The notes beneath the pieces were generated by a model. It did no database searches. It had not been told where the DNA came from and saw nothing but the letters and a program-made list of their open reading frames with translations. The position numbers and the translations under genes were made by a program. 64,000 nt of DNA from Mycolicibacterium sphagni (lineage in GTDB: Bacteria; Actinomycetota; Actinomycetes; Mycobacteriales; Mycobacteriaceae): NCBI RefSeq assembly GCF_013337765.1, contig NZ_VBSB01000035.1:248001-312000 (forward strand). Reading direction: 5' to 3'. Below, in pieces: positions 52,921 through 60,728 of this stretch; the stretch's first letter is position 1; every line of letters begins with the position of its first letter.

Positions 52921-53225
52921 TGAGACATCATCGACCGCCGGGCCACCTGGCGTCTACTTATACAACGATCCGTGCCTTTGCTGTTACCGCCGCTGCCTTG
53001 GCGGTGACGGGCGCGGCATACGCTGGTGTTGTGCATGGGCTGTTGAGTTGGTGGGATGGCGTCGAACTGTGGTTGTCCGGCCTCGGTTTCGTACTCCAGA
53101 CAATCATCGTGATGCCCGTGGTTCTATTGCTCGCCTACGTCATCGCATTGGTCATCGATGCGTTCCTGGGCAACGGCATCCGGCTGTTGCGCCGTGTTCG
53201 CGGCGCTGACCGGCGGCTCCGATGA
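52920..53225 (+). CDS. small two-helix membrane protein
   Basis: A protein of about 101 residues with two clear transmembrane segments (AFAVTAAALAVTGAAYAGVV and LQTIIVMPVVLLLAYVIALVIDAF) and a basic C-terminus (RLLRRVRGADRRLR). It is in the place of the small membrane gene Rv2401A of M. tuberculosis. The open frame reaches TTG 52899; the only other codon in the right area is TTG 52920, directly opposite the trehalase start, so the true start is uncertain. Its stop overlaps the next small frame (ATGA). Confidence 0.6.
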   Translation: MRHHRPPGHLASTYTTIRAFAVTAAALAVTGAAYAGVVHGLLSWWDGVELWLSGLGFVLQTIIVMPVVLLLAYVIALVIDAFLGNGIRLLRRVRGADRRLR

Positions 53226-53308
53226 GCGGAATGCCGCGATCTCGGGTAACGCTGGCCCTGGTAGCGCTGCTGATCTTGGTCATCGTGGTGTGGCTGATCA
53301 ACCGCTGA
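53222..53308 (+). CDS. 28-residue single-helix membrane peptide
   Basis: A 28-codon frame with basic residues (MSGMPRSR) followed by one strongly hydrophobic helix and a final WLINR. Its ATG overlaps the stop of the upstream two-helix protein, so it would be made by coupled translation. It resembles other tiny mycobacterial membrane peptides that support a partner protein. Too short to prove by eye, but the helix and coupling argue for it. Confidence 0.5.
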   Translation: MSGMPRSRVTLALVALLILVIVVWLINR

Positions 53309-53339
53309 TACCCCGGCTCGTTGTCGAAAAAATCTCTGT

Positions 53340-53345
53340 TAAGCT
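53340..53345 (+). promoter_or_regulatory. -10 hexamer TAAGCT, leaderless leader-peptide promoter
   Basis: TAAGCT ends exactly 7 nt before the ATG of the 30-residue leader peptide, so transcription should begin at the A of the start codon and run on into subI-cysTWA. Confidence 0.6.
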
Positions 53346-53352
53346 TCCCGCC

Positions 53353-53445
53353 ATGCATTCGGCGACCGGTTACGGCGAGGGTCATATCTTGGCCCTTATC
53401 GCCGTCGGCACTTTGGCCGTTGCTGATGTTGCTTGTTGTCGCTGA
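53353..53445 (+). CDS. leaderless cysteine leader peptide upstream of subI
   Basis: A 30-residue frame (starts MHSATGYGEGH, ends VACCR) whose last codons are Ala-Cys-Cys-Arg-stop. Leaderless short ORFs rich in consecutive Cys are described as cysteine-responsive attenuators of sulfur genes in mycobacteria: ribosome stalling when Cys-tRNA is scarce changes downstream RNA folding and raises operon expression. Here the leader lies 122 bp before subI in the same direction, with hairpin-forming sequence between (for example ACGGG[g]C/GCCCGT at 53522-53541). Only two Cys, so the response may be weaker than with a longer run. Confidence 0.6.
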   Translation: MHSATGYGEGHILALIAVGTLAVADVACCR

Positions 53446-53521
53446 CACCCCTACCCGTCCGCGGTTTGGTGTCGGTGATGGTCGTTGGCATTCGTTTGTC
53501 GAACATCGCCATTCCGTTGCG

Positions 53522-53541
53522 ACGGGGCTCGATTCGCCCGT
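53522..53541 (+). promoter_or_regulatory. possible attenuator hairpin before subI
   Basis: ACGGG-g-C pairs with GCCCGT across a short loop in the leader between the Cys peptide and subI, 13 nt before the subI ribosome binding region. Candidate terminator/attenuator stem; an alternative fold lies at about 53488-53513. Confidence 0.3.
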
Positions 53542-53567
53542 AACCCCCGCAATGAGAAAGGCCAGCA

Positions 53568-54608
53568 ATGCCCAAGATTCACATCTCCGCTCGCCGGTGG
53601 AGCGCTGCAGTCGCGCTCGCGACGACCGCAACGGTGCTCGCCGCTTGTGGTGGTGGCGGCTCGAGCGACGTCGCAGGCGGCGGCAACCAGCCGAAGGCTG
53701 ACACCACTTTGACCCTGGTCGCCTACGCGGTGCCGGAACCAGGCTGGAGCAAGATCATCCCCGCCTTCGCTGCCACCCCGGAAGGCAAGGGCGTCGGGGT
53801 GACGACCTCCTACGGCGCGTCCGGCGATCAGTCGCGCGGTGTGGTCGACGGCAAGCCCGCCGACATCGTCAACTTCTCGGTCGAGCCGGATGTCACCCGC
53901 CTGGTGAAGGCGAACAAGGTCTCCGCCGACTGGAACAAGTCCACCACCAAGGGGATCCCGTTCGGCTCGGTGGTATCTCTGGTCGTCCGCAAGGGCAACC
54001 CGAAGAACATCAAGGACTGGGACGATCTGCTGCAGCCGGGTATCGAGGTTGTCACCCCAAGCCCGCTGAGCTCGGGATCGGCCAAGTGGAACCTGCTCGC
54101 GCCGTACGCCGCCAAGAGCAACGGTGGCCAGGACGCCGCGGCCGGCCTGGACTACGTCACCAAGCTGGTCACCGAGCACGTCAAGACCCGCCCGGGTTCG
54201 GGCCGGGAGGCCACCGACGTGTTTCTGCAGGGCACCGGCGACGTTCTGATCAGCTACGAGAACGAGGCCATCAACACCGAGCGGCAGGGCAAGCCGGTCG
54301 AGCACATCAACCCGCCGCAGACGTTCAAGATCGAGAACCCGGTGGCGGTGGTGACCACCGGCGCCCACGTGGACAAGGCGACGGCGCTGAACAACTACCT
54401 GTTCACTCCGGAGGGCCAGAAGATCTGGGCGCAGGCCGGGTTCCGTCCGGTCGATCCCGCGGTGGCCGCCGATTTCGCCACCGACTTCCCGACCCCGCAG
54501 AAGCTCTGGACTATCGCCGACCTCGGCGGATGGAGCACAGTGGATCCGGCGTTGTTCGACAAGGACAATGGTTCGATCACGAAGATCTACAAGCAGGCAA
54601 CTGGATGA
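53568..54608 (+). CDS. subI: sulfate ABC transporter substrate-binding lipoprotein
   Basis: A 346-residue sulfate/thiosulfate-binding protein. Signal MPKIHISARRW... runs to the lipobox LAAC, making it a lipoprotein. The mature fold shows TLTLVAYAVPEPGWSKIIPAF, YGASGDQSRGVVDGKPADIVNFS, PSPLSSGSAKWNLLAPYA and GTGDVLISYENEA, all typical of Sbp/CysP. Counterpart of Rv2400c. A GAGAAAGG site precedes the ATG. First structural gene of the sulfate importer; stop overlaps cysT (ATGA). Confidence 0.94.
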   Translation: MPKIHISARRWSAAVALATTATVLAACGGGGSSDVAGGGNQPKADTTLTLVAYAVPEPGWSKIIPAFAATPEGKGVGVTTSYGASGDQSRGVVDGKPADIVNFSVEPDVTRLVKANKVSADWNKSTTKGIPFGSVVSLVVRKGNPKNIKDWDDLLQPGIEVVTPSPLSSGSAKWNLLAPYAAKSNGGQDAAAGLDYVTKLVTEHVKTRPGSGREATDVFLQGTGDVLISYENEAINTERQGKPVEHINPPQTFKIENPVAVVTTGAHVDKATALNNYLFTPEGQKIWAQAGFRPVDPAVAADFATDFPTPQKLWTIADLGGWSTVDPALFDKDNGSITKIYKQATG

Positions 54609-55486
54609 CAGCAGCTACCACGCCAAATCCGCAGGCGGTCCGGCCCGAGCTCACCGGTGGTGACTCGGGCGGGCCGTCCGGCTTTCGGGCTCGCCGCCAC
54701 GGCACCACCTCGCTTCGGGTTGGTGCAGCGTCGATCTGGTTGAGCGTCATCGTCCTGCTACCGCTGGCCGCGATCGTGTGGCAGTCGGCCAAGGGTGGGT
54801 GGCATGCGTTCTGGTTGACGGTCACCTCAAACGCCGCACTTGAGTCGTTCCGGGTGACCCTGACGATCTCGATCGGCGTCGCCCTGGTGAACGCGGTATT
54901 CGGACTGCTCGTGGCGTGGGTGCTGACCCGCGACAACTTCGTGGGCAAGCGGTTGGTCGACGCGGTGATCGACCTGCCGTTCGCGTTGCCGACCATCGTG
55001 GCGAGCCTGGTGATGCTGGCGCTCTACGGACCCAACAGCCCGATCGACCTGCACCTACAGCACACCAAATGGGGTGTGGGCGTGGCGCTTCTGTTCGTCA
55101 CCCTGCCGTTTGTGGTTCGCTCCGTGCAACCGGTGCTGCTCGAACTCGACCGTGAGGTCGAGGAGGCTGCGGCCTCGCTGGGGGCGACTAACTTCGTCAT
55201 CTTCACCAAAGTGGTATTGCCCGCATTGCTGCCCTCACTATTGTCCGGTGCGGGCCTGGCGTTCTCCCGAGCGATCGGTGAGTTCGGTTCGGTGGTGCTG
55301 ATCGGCGGTGCGGTGCCGGGGGAGACCGAGGTGTCCTCCCAGTGGATCCGGACGTTGATCGAGAATGACGACCGGACCGGCGCCGCGGCGATTTCCATTG
55401 TGCTTCTGGTGATCTCGTTCCTCGTGCTGCTGGTGTTGCGCGCGGTCGGTTCGCGCGCGGCCAAACGAGAGGAGCTGGAGAAGTGA
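54605..55486 (+). CDS. cysT: sulfate ABC transporter permease CysT
   Basis: A 293-residue permease with a short cytosolic N-terminus and six helices. The EAA loop ELDREVEEAAASLGATNFVIFTKVVLPALLPSLLSG identifies the ATPase contact. The ATG at 54605 overlaps the subI stop; the long frame from 54086 is overlap. Counterpart of Rv2399c. Works as a heterodimer with CysW to pass sulfate or thiosulfate delivered by SubI. Confidence 0.94.
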   Translation: MTAATTPNPQAVRPELTGGDSGGPSGFRARRHGTTSLRVGAASIWLSVIVLLPLAAIVWQSAKGGWHAFWLTVTSNAALESFRVTLTISIGVALVNAVFGLLVAWVLTRDNFVGKRLVDAVIDLPFALPTIVASLVMLALYGPNSPIDLHLQHTKWGVGVALLFVTLPFVVRSVQPVLLELDREVEEAAASLGATNFVIFTKVVLPALLPSLLSGAGLAFSRAIGEFGSVVLIGGAVPGETEVSSQWIRTLIENDDRTGAAAISIVLLVISFLVLLVLRAVGSRAAKREELEK

Positions 55487-56295
55487 TCCTGTCTCCTCTG
55501 GTCCGTTACCTCACCCGCTACCTCGCACTGGCGTATGTGGCGGTGTTGGTGATCGTGCCCGTCGGCCTGATCCTGTGGCGAACCTTTGCCCCCGGATTCG
55601 GCGCGTTCGTCGATTCGATCACCACACCGGCCGCGATATCGGCGTTGCAACTGTCGTTGCTCGTCGTGGCGATCGTGGTGCCGCTCAACGTTCTGTTCGG
55701 CATACCGACGGCGCTGGTGCTGGCCCGCAACAGGTTCCGTGGCAAGTCCGCGCTGCAGGCAGTCATCGACCTGCCGTTCGCGGTGTCACCGGTGGTCGTC
55801 GGTGTGGCACTGATCCTCTTGTGGGGCAGCGCCGGACTGTTCGGGTTCGTCGAGAACAGCCTCGGTTTCAAAATCATCTTCGGGTTGCCCGGCATCGTAC
55901 TGGCGAGCATCTTCGTCACCGTCCCGTTCGTGATCCGCGAGGTCGAGCCGGTTCTGCATGAGCTCGGCACCGACCAGGAGCAGGCGGCCGCCACACTGGG
56001 ATCCAGTTGGTGGCAGACATTCTGGCGGATCACCCTGCCGTCGATCCGATGGGGACTCACCTACGGCATCGTGCTCACGATCGCTCGCACCCTCGGTGAG
56101 TACGGCGCAGTGATCATGGTGTCGTCCAATCTTCCTGGCACATCACAGACGCTGACCTTGCTGGTCTCCGATCGCTATAGCCGCGGCGCTGAATACGGCG
56201 CGTACGCCGTGTCGACGCTGTTGATGGTCGTCGCGGTGCTGGTGTTGGTCGTCCAGGTGATCCTGGACGCCCGGCGCGCCAAGGCCAGCGAGTAA
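55483..56295 (+). CDS. cysW: sulfate ABC transporter permease CysW
   Basis: A 270-residue permease, partner of CysT (Rv2398c type). Six helices with the EAA loop ELGTDQEQAAATLGSSWWQTFWRITLPSIRWGLTYG, then RTLGEYGAVIMVSSNLPG. GTG start overlaps the cysT stop (GTGA), so translation is coupled. Confidence 0.94.
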   Translation: MILSPLVRYLTRYLALAYVAVLVIVPVGLILWRTFAPGFGAFVDSITTPAAISALQLSLLVVAIVVPLNVLFGIPTALVLARNRFRGKSALQAVIDLPFAVSPVVVGVALILLWGSAGLFGFVENSLGFKIIFGLPGIVLASIFVTVPFVIREVEPVLHELGTDQEQAAATLGSSWWQTFWRITLPSIRWGLTYGIVLTIARTLGEYGAVIMVSSNLPGTSQTLTLLVSDRYSRGAEYGAYAVSTLLMVVAVLVLVVQVILDARRAKASE

Positions 56296-56317
56296 TCCAA
56301 CGAGGAGAACGACTTTC

Positions 56318-57340
56318 ATGACCAATGCCATAACCGTCACGGGCGCCAACAAGCGCTACGGCGACTTCGCCGCTTTGGACAACGTCGATTTCGTGGTTCC
56401 CGCCGGGTCGTTGACCGCTCTGCTCGGGCCCAGCGGCTCGGGCAAGTCGACGTTGCTGCGCGCCATCGCCGGACTTGACCAGCCCGACACCGGCACCATC
56501 ACGATCAACGGGCGCGATGTCACCAACGTCCCGCCGCAGCGGCGCGGCATCGGCTTTGTTTTTCAGCACTATGCCGCGTTCAAGCATCTGACCGTGCGAG
56601 ACAACGTCGCGTTCGGGCTCAAGATCCGCAAGAAGCCGAAGTCCGAGATCAAGGACAAGGTCGACGACCTGCTCGAGGTCGTCGGGCTGGCCGGCTTCCA
56701 AACCCGTTATCCCAACCAACTTTCCGGTGGCCAGCGCCAGCGGATGGCGTTAGCCAGGGCATTGGCCGTCGACCCCGAGGTGCTGCTGCTCGACGAGCCG
56801 TTCGGTGCGCTGGACGCCAAGGTCCGCGAGGATCTTAGGACCTGGTTGCGCCGGCTGCATGACGAGGTGCACGTCACGACGGTGCTCGTCACCCACGACC
56901 AGGCCGAGGCGTTGGACGTCGCCGACCGGATCGCGGTGCTCAACAAGGGCCGGATCGAGCAGGTCGGCTCGCCGACCGATGTCTACGACAGCCCGGCCAA
57001 CGCATTCGTGATGTCGTTCCTTGGCACCGTGTCGGCACTCAACGGAATCCTGGTGCGCCCGCACGATATTCGCGTCGGGCGCAACCCCGAGATGGCGATC
57101 GCTGCCGGTGATGGCACCGCGGAGTCGACCGGGGTCACCCGTGCCACCATCGATCGCGTGGTGTACCTGGGTTTCGAGGTGCGCGTCGAATTGACCAGCG
57201 CCACCAACGGGGCGCCGTTCACCGCGCAGATCACTCGCGGCGACGCCGAAGCACTGGGACTCAAAGAGGGTGACACCGTGTACGTTCGGGCCACCCGGGT
57301 GCCGCCGATCGCCGGCGAAGTGCAGGTCGCGGCGAGCTAG
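56318..57340 (+). CDS. cysA: sulfate ABC transporter ATPase
   Basis: A 340-residue ATP-binding subunit of sulfate import (Rv2397c type). Walker A GPSGSGKST, Q-loop FVFQHYAAFKHLTV, signature LSGGQRQRMALARAL, Walker B LLLDEPFGALD and the switch VLVTHDQAEAL are complete; the C-terminal third is a TOBE-type regulatory domain (LVRPHDIRVGRN onward). A GAGGAG site lies 10 bases before the ATG. The stop shares its CTAG with the convergent chelatase stop. Confidence 0.94.
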   Translation: MTNAITVTGANKRYGDFAALDNVDFVVPAGSLTALLGPSGSGKSTLLRAIAGLDQPDTGTITINGRDVTNVPPQRRGIGFVFQHYAAFKHLTVRDNVAFGLKIRKKPKSEIKDKVDDLLEVVGLAGFQTRYPNQLSGGQRQRMALARALAVDPEVLLLDEPFGALDAKVREDLRTWLRRLHDEVHVTTVLVTHDQAEALDVADRIAVLNKGRIEQVGSPTDVYDSPANAFVMSFLGTVSALNGILVRPHDIRVGRNPEMAIAAGDGTAESTGVTRATIDRVVYLGFEVRVELTSATNGAPFTAQITRGDAEALGLKEGDTVYVRATRVPPIAGEVQVAAS

Positions 57341-58044
57341 GCGGCCGCAGCCCTGGCCGCAACCGCGTGGTCGAAGCGGTCGAGCACCGTCGCGGCCACC
57401 AGCGGGTGCGCGCCCAGCGGTGCAACCATCGACATGGCCTCGGCATCAGCGATGGCGGCCACCCGGTCGGTGATGCGCCCCGGTGCGATGAACCACGGCG
57501 CCACGACGATTCGCCGTGCGCCGGTGCGGCGCAGGATCTCGGCTCCGTCCAGCACTGACGGGTGCGGTCCGGTGGCGTAGGCCACCTGCACCCCGGACCA
57601 CCGGGTGCCGCGCGCCAATGTGTCGGCGAGCGCAGCGGTGCGGGCGTTGGCGGCGGGATGTGAGGAGCCGACCGCCACCACCAGTACCCCCAGTCCGCGC
57701 TCGAATTGATGAATCTGATGCTGTGCCAGGCGCTCTCGCATGACCGCGAGCAGGCGCGGATCTTCGCCCATGGTGTCGGCCTGGATCACGTCGACACCCG
57801 CGTCGGCGATCATCGCGGGGATATCGGTGCGGGCGTGGTAGGCACTGGCCAGTAGCAGCGGCGTGACGACCGCAGGGCCGTCGAGCGCGTACAGGACATC
57901 GTGGAGATTTGGCGAATTCTGTTCGCAGAACGCTACTCGTACGTCCAACTCGGGCCGCAGTGCGCGGATATGCTCGGCCACCGCATGTGTGGTCGCCGAG
58001 GAGCGGGGATCGGCACTGCCGTGCGCGGTGAGGATGAGCCTCAC
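57337..58044 (-). CDS. che1: sirohydrochlorin chelatase (CbiX/SirB type)
   Basis: A 235-residue class II chelatase that inserts metal into sirohydrochlorin; in this operon the product is siroheme, the cofactor of the sulfite reductase encoded upstream. The N-terminal LTAHGSADPRS carries the metal-coordinating His, and the second half repeats the fold (VVAVGSSHPAANA...), with VVAPWFIAPGRI holding the later family motif. The GTG at 58044 overlaps the cysH stop (GTGA) and is preferred over the ATG at 58062. M. tuberculosis Rv2393 counterpart. Confidence 0.86.
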   Translation of the reverse strand: MRLILTAHGSADPRSSATTHAVAEHIRALRPELDVRVAFCEQNSPNLHDVLYALDGPAVVTPLLLASAYHARTDIPAMIADAGVDVIQADTMGEDPRLLAVMRERLAQHQIHQFERGLGVLVVAVGSSHPAANARTAALADTLARGTRWSGVQVAYATGPHPSVLDGAEILRRTGARRIVVAPWFIAPGRITDRVAAIADAEAMSMVAPLGAHPLVAATVLDRFDHAVAARAAAA

Positions 58045-58754
58045 GAAACGTGAAGGCCGCATTCGGTTTTCGACAGACCCTGCCAGCGTCCGCTGCGCGG
58101 GTCAGCGCCCTCGACCGGCTTGGCCGTGCACGGCGCGCAGCCGATCGACGGATAGCCCTCTTCGACAAGGGGATTCACCAACACGCCGTAGGCCTGGATG
58201 TAGGCGTCCATCTCTGCATCGGTCCATGCGGCCAGCGGATTGATCTTCACCAGTTTGAATGCTTCGTCGAAGCTGATGAGCGGCGCGTTGGCGCGGGTGG
58301 GTGCCTCGACACGGCGGATGCCGGTGACCCAGGCCGAATATCCCTGCAGCGCCTTGCTCAACGGTGTCACCTTGCGCAGCCGGCAGCACTCGGTCGGATT
58401 GCTGGCAAACAGATCCTTGCCCAGCAGCTGGTCCTGTTCGGCCACGCTGTGTTCGGGTGTGACGTTGACAACGTGGACGTCGTAAACCGCCTCGACCGCG
58501 TCACGGGTACCGATCGTCTCGGCGAAGTGATAGCCAGTATCGAGGAACAGCACGTCCACGCCGGGGCGCACCTTGGCGGCCATATCGACCAACACCGCGT
58601 CCTGCATGTTGGAGGCCACGACGTATTCGCCGCCGAAATGCTTGTCGGTCCAGGCCAGCAGCTCGACAGCGCTCGCACCGTCCAGTTCGGCGGCGCCCTG
58701 CTCGGCAAGCTGCCGCAAGTCAGCCTCCGTCAATTCATGCACCCCAATACTCAT
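58041..58754 (-). CDS. cysH: adenylyl-sulfate (APS) reductase
   Basis: A 237-residue thioredoxin-dependent reductase turning APS into sulfite and AMP. The [4Fe-4S] ligands of the APS-type enzyme are present: CC in TECCRLRKV and C-x-x-C in CAPCTAKP; these distinguish it from PAPS reductases. The catalytic Cys is in the C-terminal ECGLH motif. FLDTGYHF is the typical phosphate loop region. It overlaps sirA at its start and the chelatase at its end, so one operon makes sulfide from APS. Counterpart of Rv2392. Confidence 0.94.
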   Translation of the reverse strand: MSIGVHELTEADLRQLAEQGAAELDGASAVELLAWTDKHFGGEYVVASNMQDAVLVDMAAKVRPGVDVLFLDTGYHFAETIGTRDAVEAVYDVHVVNVTPEHSVAEQDQLLGKDLFASNPTECCRLRKVTPLSKALQGYSAWVTGIRRVEAPTRANAPLISFDEAFKLVKINPLAAWTDAEMDAYIQAYGVLVNPLVEEGYPSIGCAPCTAKPVEGADPRSGRWQGLSKTECGLHVS

Positions 58755-60424
58755 CGCAAATCATCTTCTTCCGCTCGTACAGCCCACTGGGCGAAACGTT
58801 CTCCCTCGTGTCTTTGTTTCACGAAGTTGCGAACGACCCGCTCGATGTAGTCGCCGACCTCCGTAGAGAGCACCTTGTGCTGACGCAGCTTGCGGCCGAA
58901 ACCGCTGTCCAGGCCGAGGCTGCCGCCCAGGTGAACCTGGAACCCTTCCTCCGGACCGTTGCCGTCGTCGACCATCTGGCCTTTGAATCCGATATCGGCG
59001 ATCTGGATGCGAGCGCACGAGTTCGGGCAGCCGTTGATGTTGACGGTGACCGGCACATCGAGTTCGGAGTTGATGTCCTCGAGCCGCTTCTCCAGGTCGG
59101 GCACCAGGCTCTGAGCGCGCACCCGGGTCTCGGCGAAGCTGAGCTTGCAGAACTCGATTCCGGTGCAGGCCATCAGGTTTCGCCGCCAGTGCGACGGCGT
59201 CGACGGCAATCCGATGGCATCGAGCCCAGTGCGAAGCTCGTCCAACTTGTCGTCGGGCACGTCCAGGATGATCAGCTTCTGGTACGGGGTGAACCGCACC
59301 CGGCCGGAGCCTGCCGCCTCAGCCAGCTCGGCGACCTTCGTCAGGATCGTGCCGGACACCCGACCCGCGATCGGTGCGACGCCGACAGCGTTCAGCCCGT
59401 TCTTGAGCCGCTGCACACCGACGTGGTCGATGGGACGGGTGACCGGCTCGGGCGCCGGTCCGTCGATCAGCGGCCGCTTGAGGTATTCCGTCTCGAGAAC
59501 GTCGCGGAACTTTTGAACGCCCCAATCCTTGACCAGGAACTTCAGCCGAGCCTTGGCGCGCAGCCTGCGATAGCCGTAGTCACGGAACACGCTGACCACG
59601 CCTTCCCAGACGTCGGGCACCTCGTCGAGCGGCACCCAGGCGCCGACCCGCTGACCCAGCATCGGGTTGGTGGACAGACCGCCGCCGACCCACAGGTCGA
59701 AACCGGGGCCGTGCTCGGGGTGGTTGACCCCGATGAAGGCGACGTCGTTGACCTCGTGCACCACGTCTTGAAGACCGCTGATGGCGGTCTTGAACTTGCG
59801 CGGCAGGTTGGAGTACTCCTTCTTGCCGATGTAGCGCTTGACGATCTCGTCGATCGCAGGTGTGCCGTCGATCACCTCGTCGAGCGATTCGCCGGCCAGC
59901 GGGGATCCCAGCACGACGCGGGGGCAGTCGCCGCACGCTTCCGTGGTCTGCAGGCCGACCTCGTCGAGGCGGCGCCAGATCTCCGGCATGTCCTCGACCT
60001 GGATCCAGTGATACTGGACGTTCTCGCGGTCGCTGATGTCGGCGGTGTCGCGGGCGAATTCGGTCGAGATGCCGCCGAGCGTGCGCAGTGCCGCGGTAGT
60101 CAGGGCACCGCCATCGCTGCGGACCCGCAGCATGAAGAACTCGTCCTCGAGCATGTCGGTGTTCTCATCACCGGTCCAGGTTCCGTCGTAGCCGGGCTTG
60201 CGCTGGGTGTAGAGGCCCCACCAGCGCATCCGGCCTCGCAGGTCGGTTTTGTCGATGCTGTCGAAGCCCTGCTTGGCGTAGATGTTCTCGATACGGGCGC
60301 GGACGTTGAGCGCGTCGTCGTCCTTCTTGAACTGTTCGTTGGGGTTGAGCGGCTCGCGGTCGCCCAGAGCCCACTGGCCCTCATCCTTGGGGCGCTTTGG
60401 CGCGGCCTTTGTCGGCTGACTCAT
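58751..60424 (-). CDS. sirA: ferredoxin-dependent sulfite reductase
   Basis: A 557-residue siroheme/[4Fe-4S] enzyme reducing sulfite to sulfide (Rv2391, also called NirA). Two ferredoxin-like half domains and two siroheme domains are visible; cluster ligands are in CTGIEFCKLSF and NGCPNSCARIQIADIGF. Y72 and C164 sit 92 residues apart, as do the Tyr69 and Cys161 that form a covalent bond beside the active site in M. tuberculosis NirA, so the crosslink is expected here. AGGAG lies 8 bases before the ATG but is buried in a hairpin (60432-60452). Confidence 0.95.
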   Translation of the reverse strand: MSQPTKAAPKRPKDEGQWALGDREPLNPNEQFKKDDDALNVRARIENIYAKQGFDSIDKTDLRGRMRWWGLYTQRKPGYDGTWTGDENTDMLEDEFFMLRVRSDGGALTTAALRTLGGISTEFARDTADISDRENVQYHWIQVEDMPEIWRRLDEVGLQTTEACGDCPRVVLGSPLAGESLDEVIDGTPAIDEIVKRYIGKKEYSNLPRKFKTAISGLQDVVHEVNDVAFIGVNHPEHGPGFDLWVGGGLSTNPMLGQRVGAWVPLDEVPDVWEGVVSVFRDYGYRRLRAKARLKFLVKDWGVQKFRDVLETEYLKRPLIDGPAPEPVTRPIDHVGVQRLKNGLNAVGVAPIAGRVSGTILTKVAELAEAAGSGRVRFTPYQKLIILDVPDDKLDELRTGLDAIGLPSTPSHWRRNLMACTGIEFCKLSFAETRVRAQSLVPDLEKRLEDINSELDVPVTVNINGCPNSCARIQIADIGFKGQMVDDGNGPEEGFQVHLGGSLGLDSGFGRKLRQHKVLSTEVGDYIERVVRNFVKQRHEGERFAQWAVRAEEDDLR

Positions 60425-60431
60425 GAAATGT

Positions 60432-60452
60432 GCTCCTCATATGTCAAGGAGC
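60432..60452 (-). promoter_or_regulatory. hairpin sequestering the sirA ribosome binding site
   Basis: On the minus strand GCTCCT pairs perfectly with AGGAGC across a 9-base loop. The AGGAG is the sirA Shine-Dalgarno, 8 bases before the ATG. Translation of sirA would need this stem opened, for instance by a change of folding when a ribosome stalls in the upstream Cys leader peptide. Confidence 0.55.
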
Positions 60453-60542
60453 TGGCGTTCGAATCGCGCGGCCCACCGGTGAGCTGTACCGGCGGCGCAG
60501 ATCCGGCGGCCAGCTGAAGTGCAGGTGGGCGGGTCTACGGCG

Positions 60543-60635
60543 TCAAGCCAGACAACAACAGGTACAGACGCGCTTGAAATCGACATGCCGCCGAACCACC
60601 AGCGCGACACCGCGCAGATTCTGGGGGGCAGGCAT
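60543..60635 (-). CDS. poly-cysteine leader peptide upstream of sirA
   Basis: A 30-residue frame that ends ...RRHVDFKRVCTCCCLA: four Cys in five codons next to the stop. The RRHVDxxRV pattern before the Cys run is what I recognise from the 'putative leader peptide' family found before actinobacterial sulfur genes. It lies 118 bp before sirA-cysH-chelatase on the same strand. The frame could start at 60644, but the ATG at 60635 is preceded at 7 nt by CAGAAT, a leaderless arrangement. It most likely stalls ribosomes when Cys-tRNA is limiting and so regulates sulfite reduction. Confidence 0.8.
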   Translation of the reverse strand: MPAPQNLRGVALVVRRHVDFKRVCTCCCLA

Positions 60636-60642
60636 GCGCGCC

Positions 60643-60648
60643 ATTCTG
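60643..60648 (-). promoter_or_regulatory. -10-like hexamer CAGAAT for the leader peptide
   Basis: CAGAAT on the minus strand ends 7 nt before the ATG at 60635. The first base departs from TANNNT, so this is a reasonable but imperfect leaderless promoter. Confidence 0.4.
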
Positions 60649-60728
60649 CCACGAATCCCGTCGATAGCTCTAACCGGGCCAAATTTCGGCTCGCCGTGAG
60701 TAAAAGTCAGCTCTGCGACACTGAACGG

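Noticed and set aside
58808..60517. 569-codon frame opposite sirA
   Set aside because: Shadow of the sulfite reductase gene, with no domain of its own.
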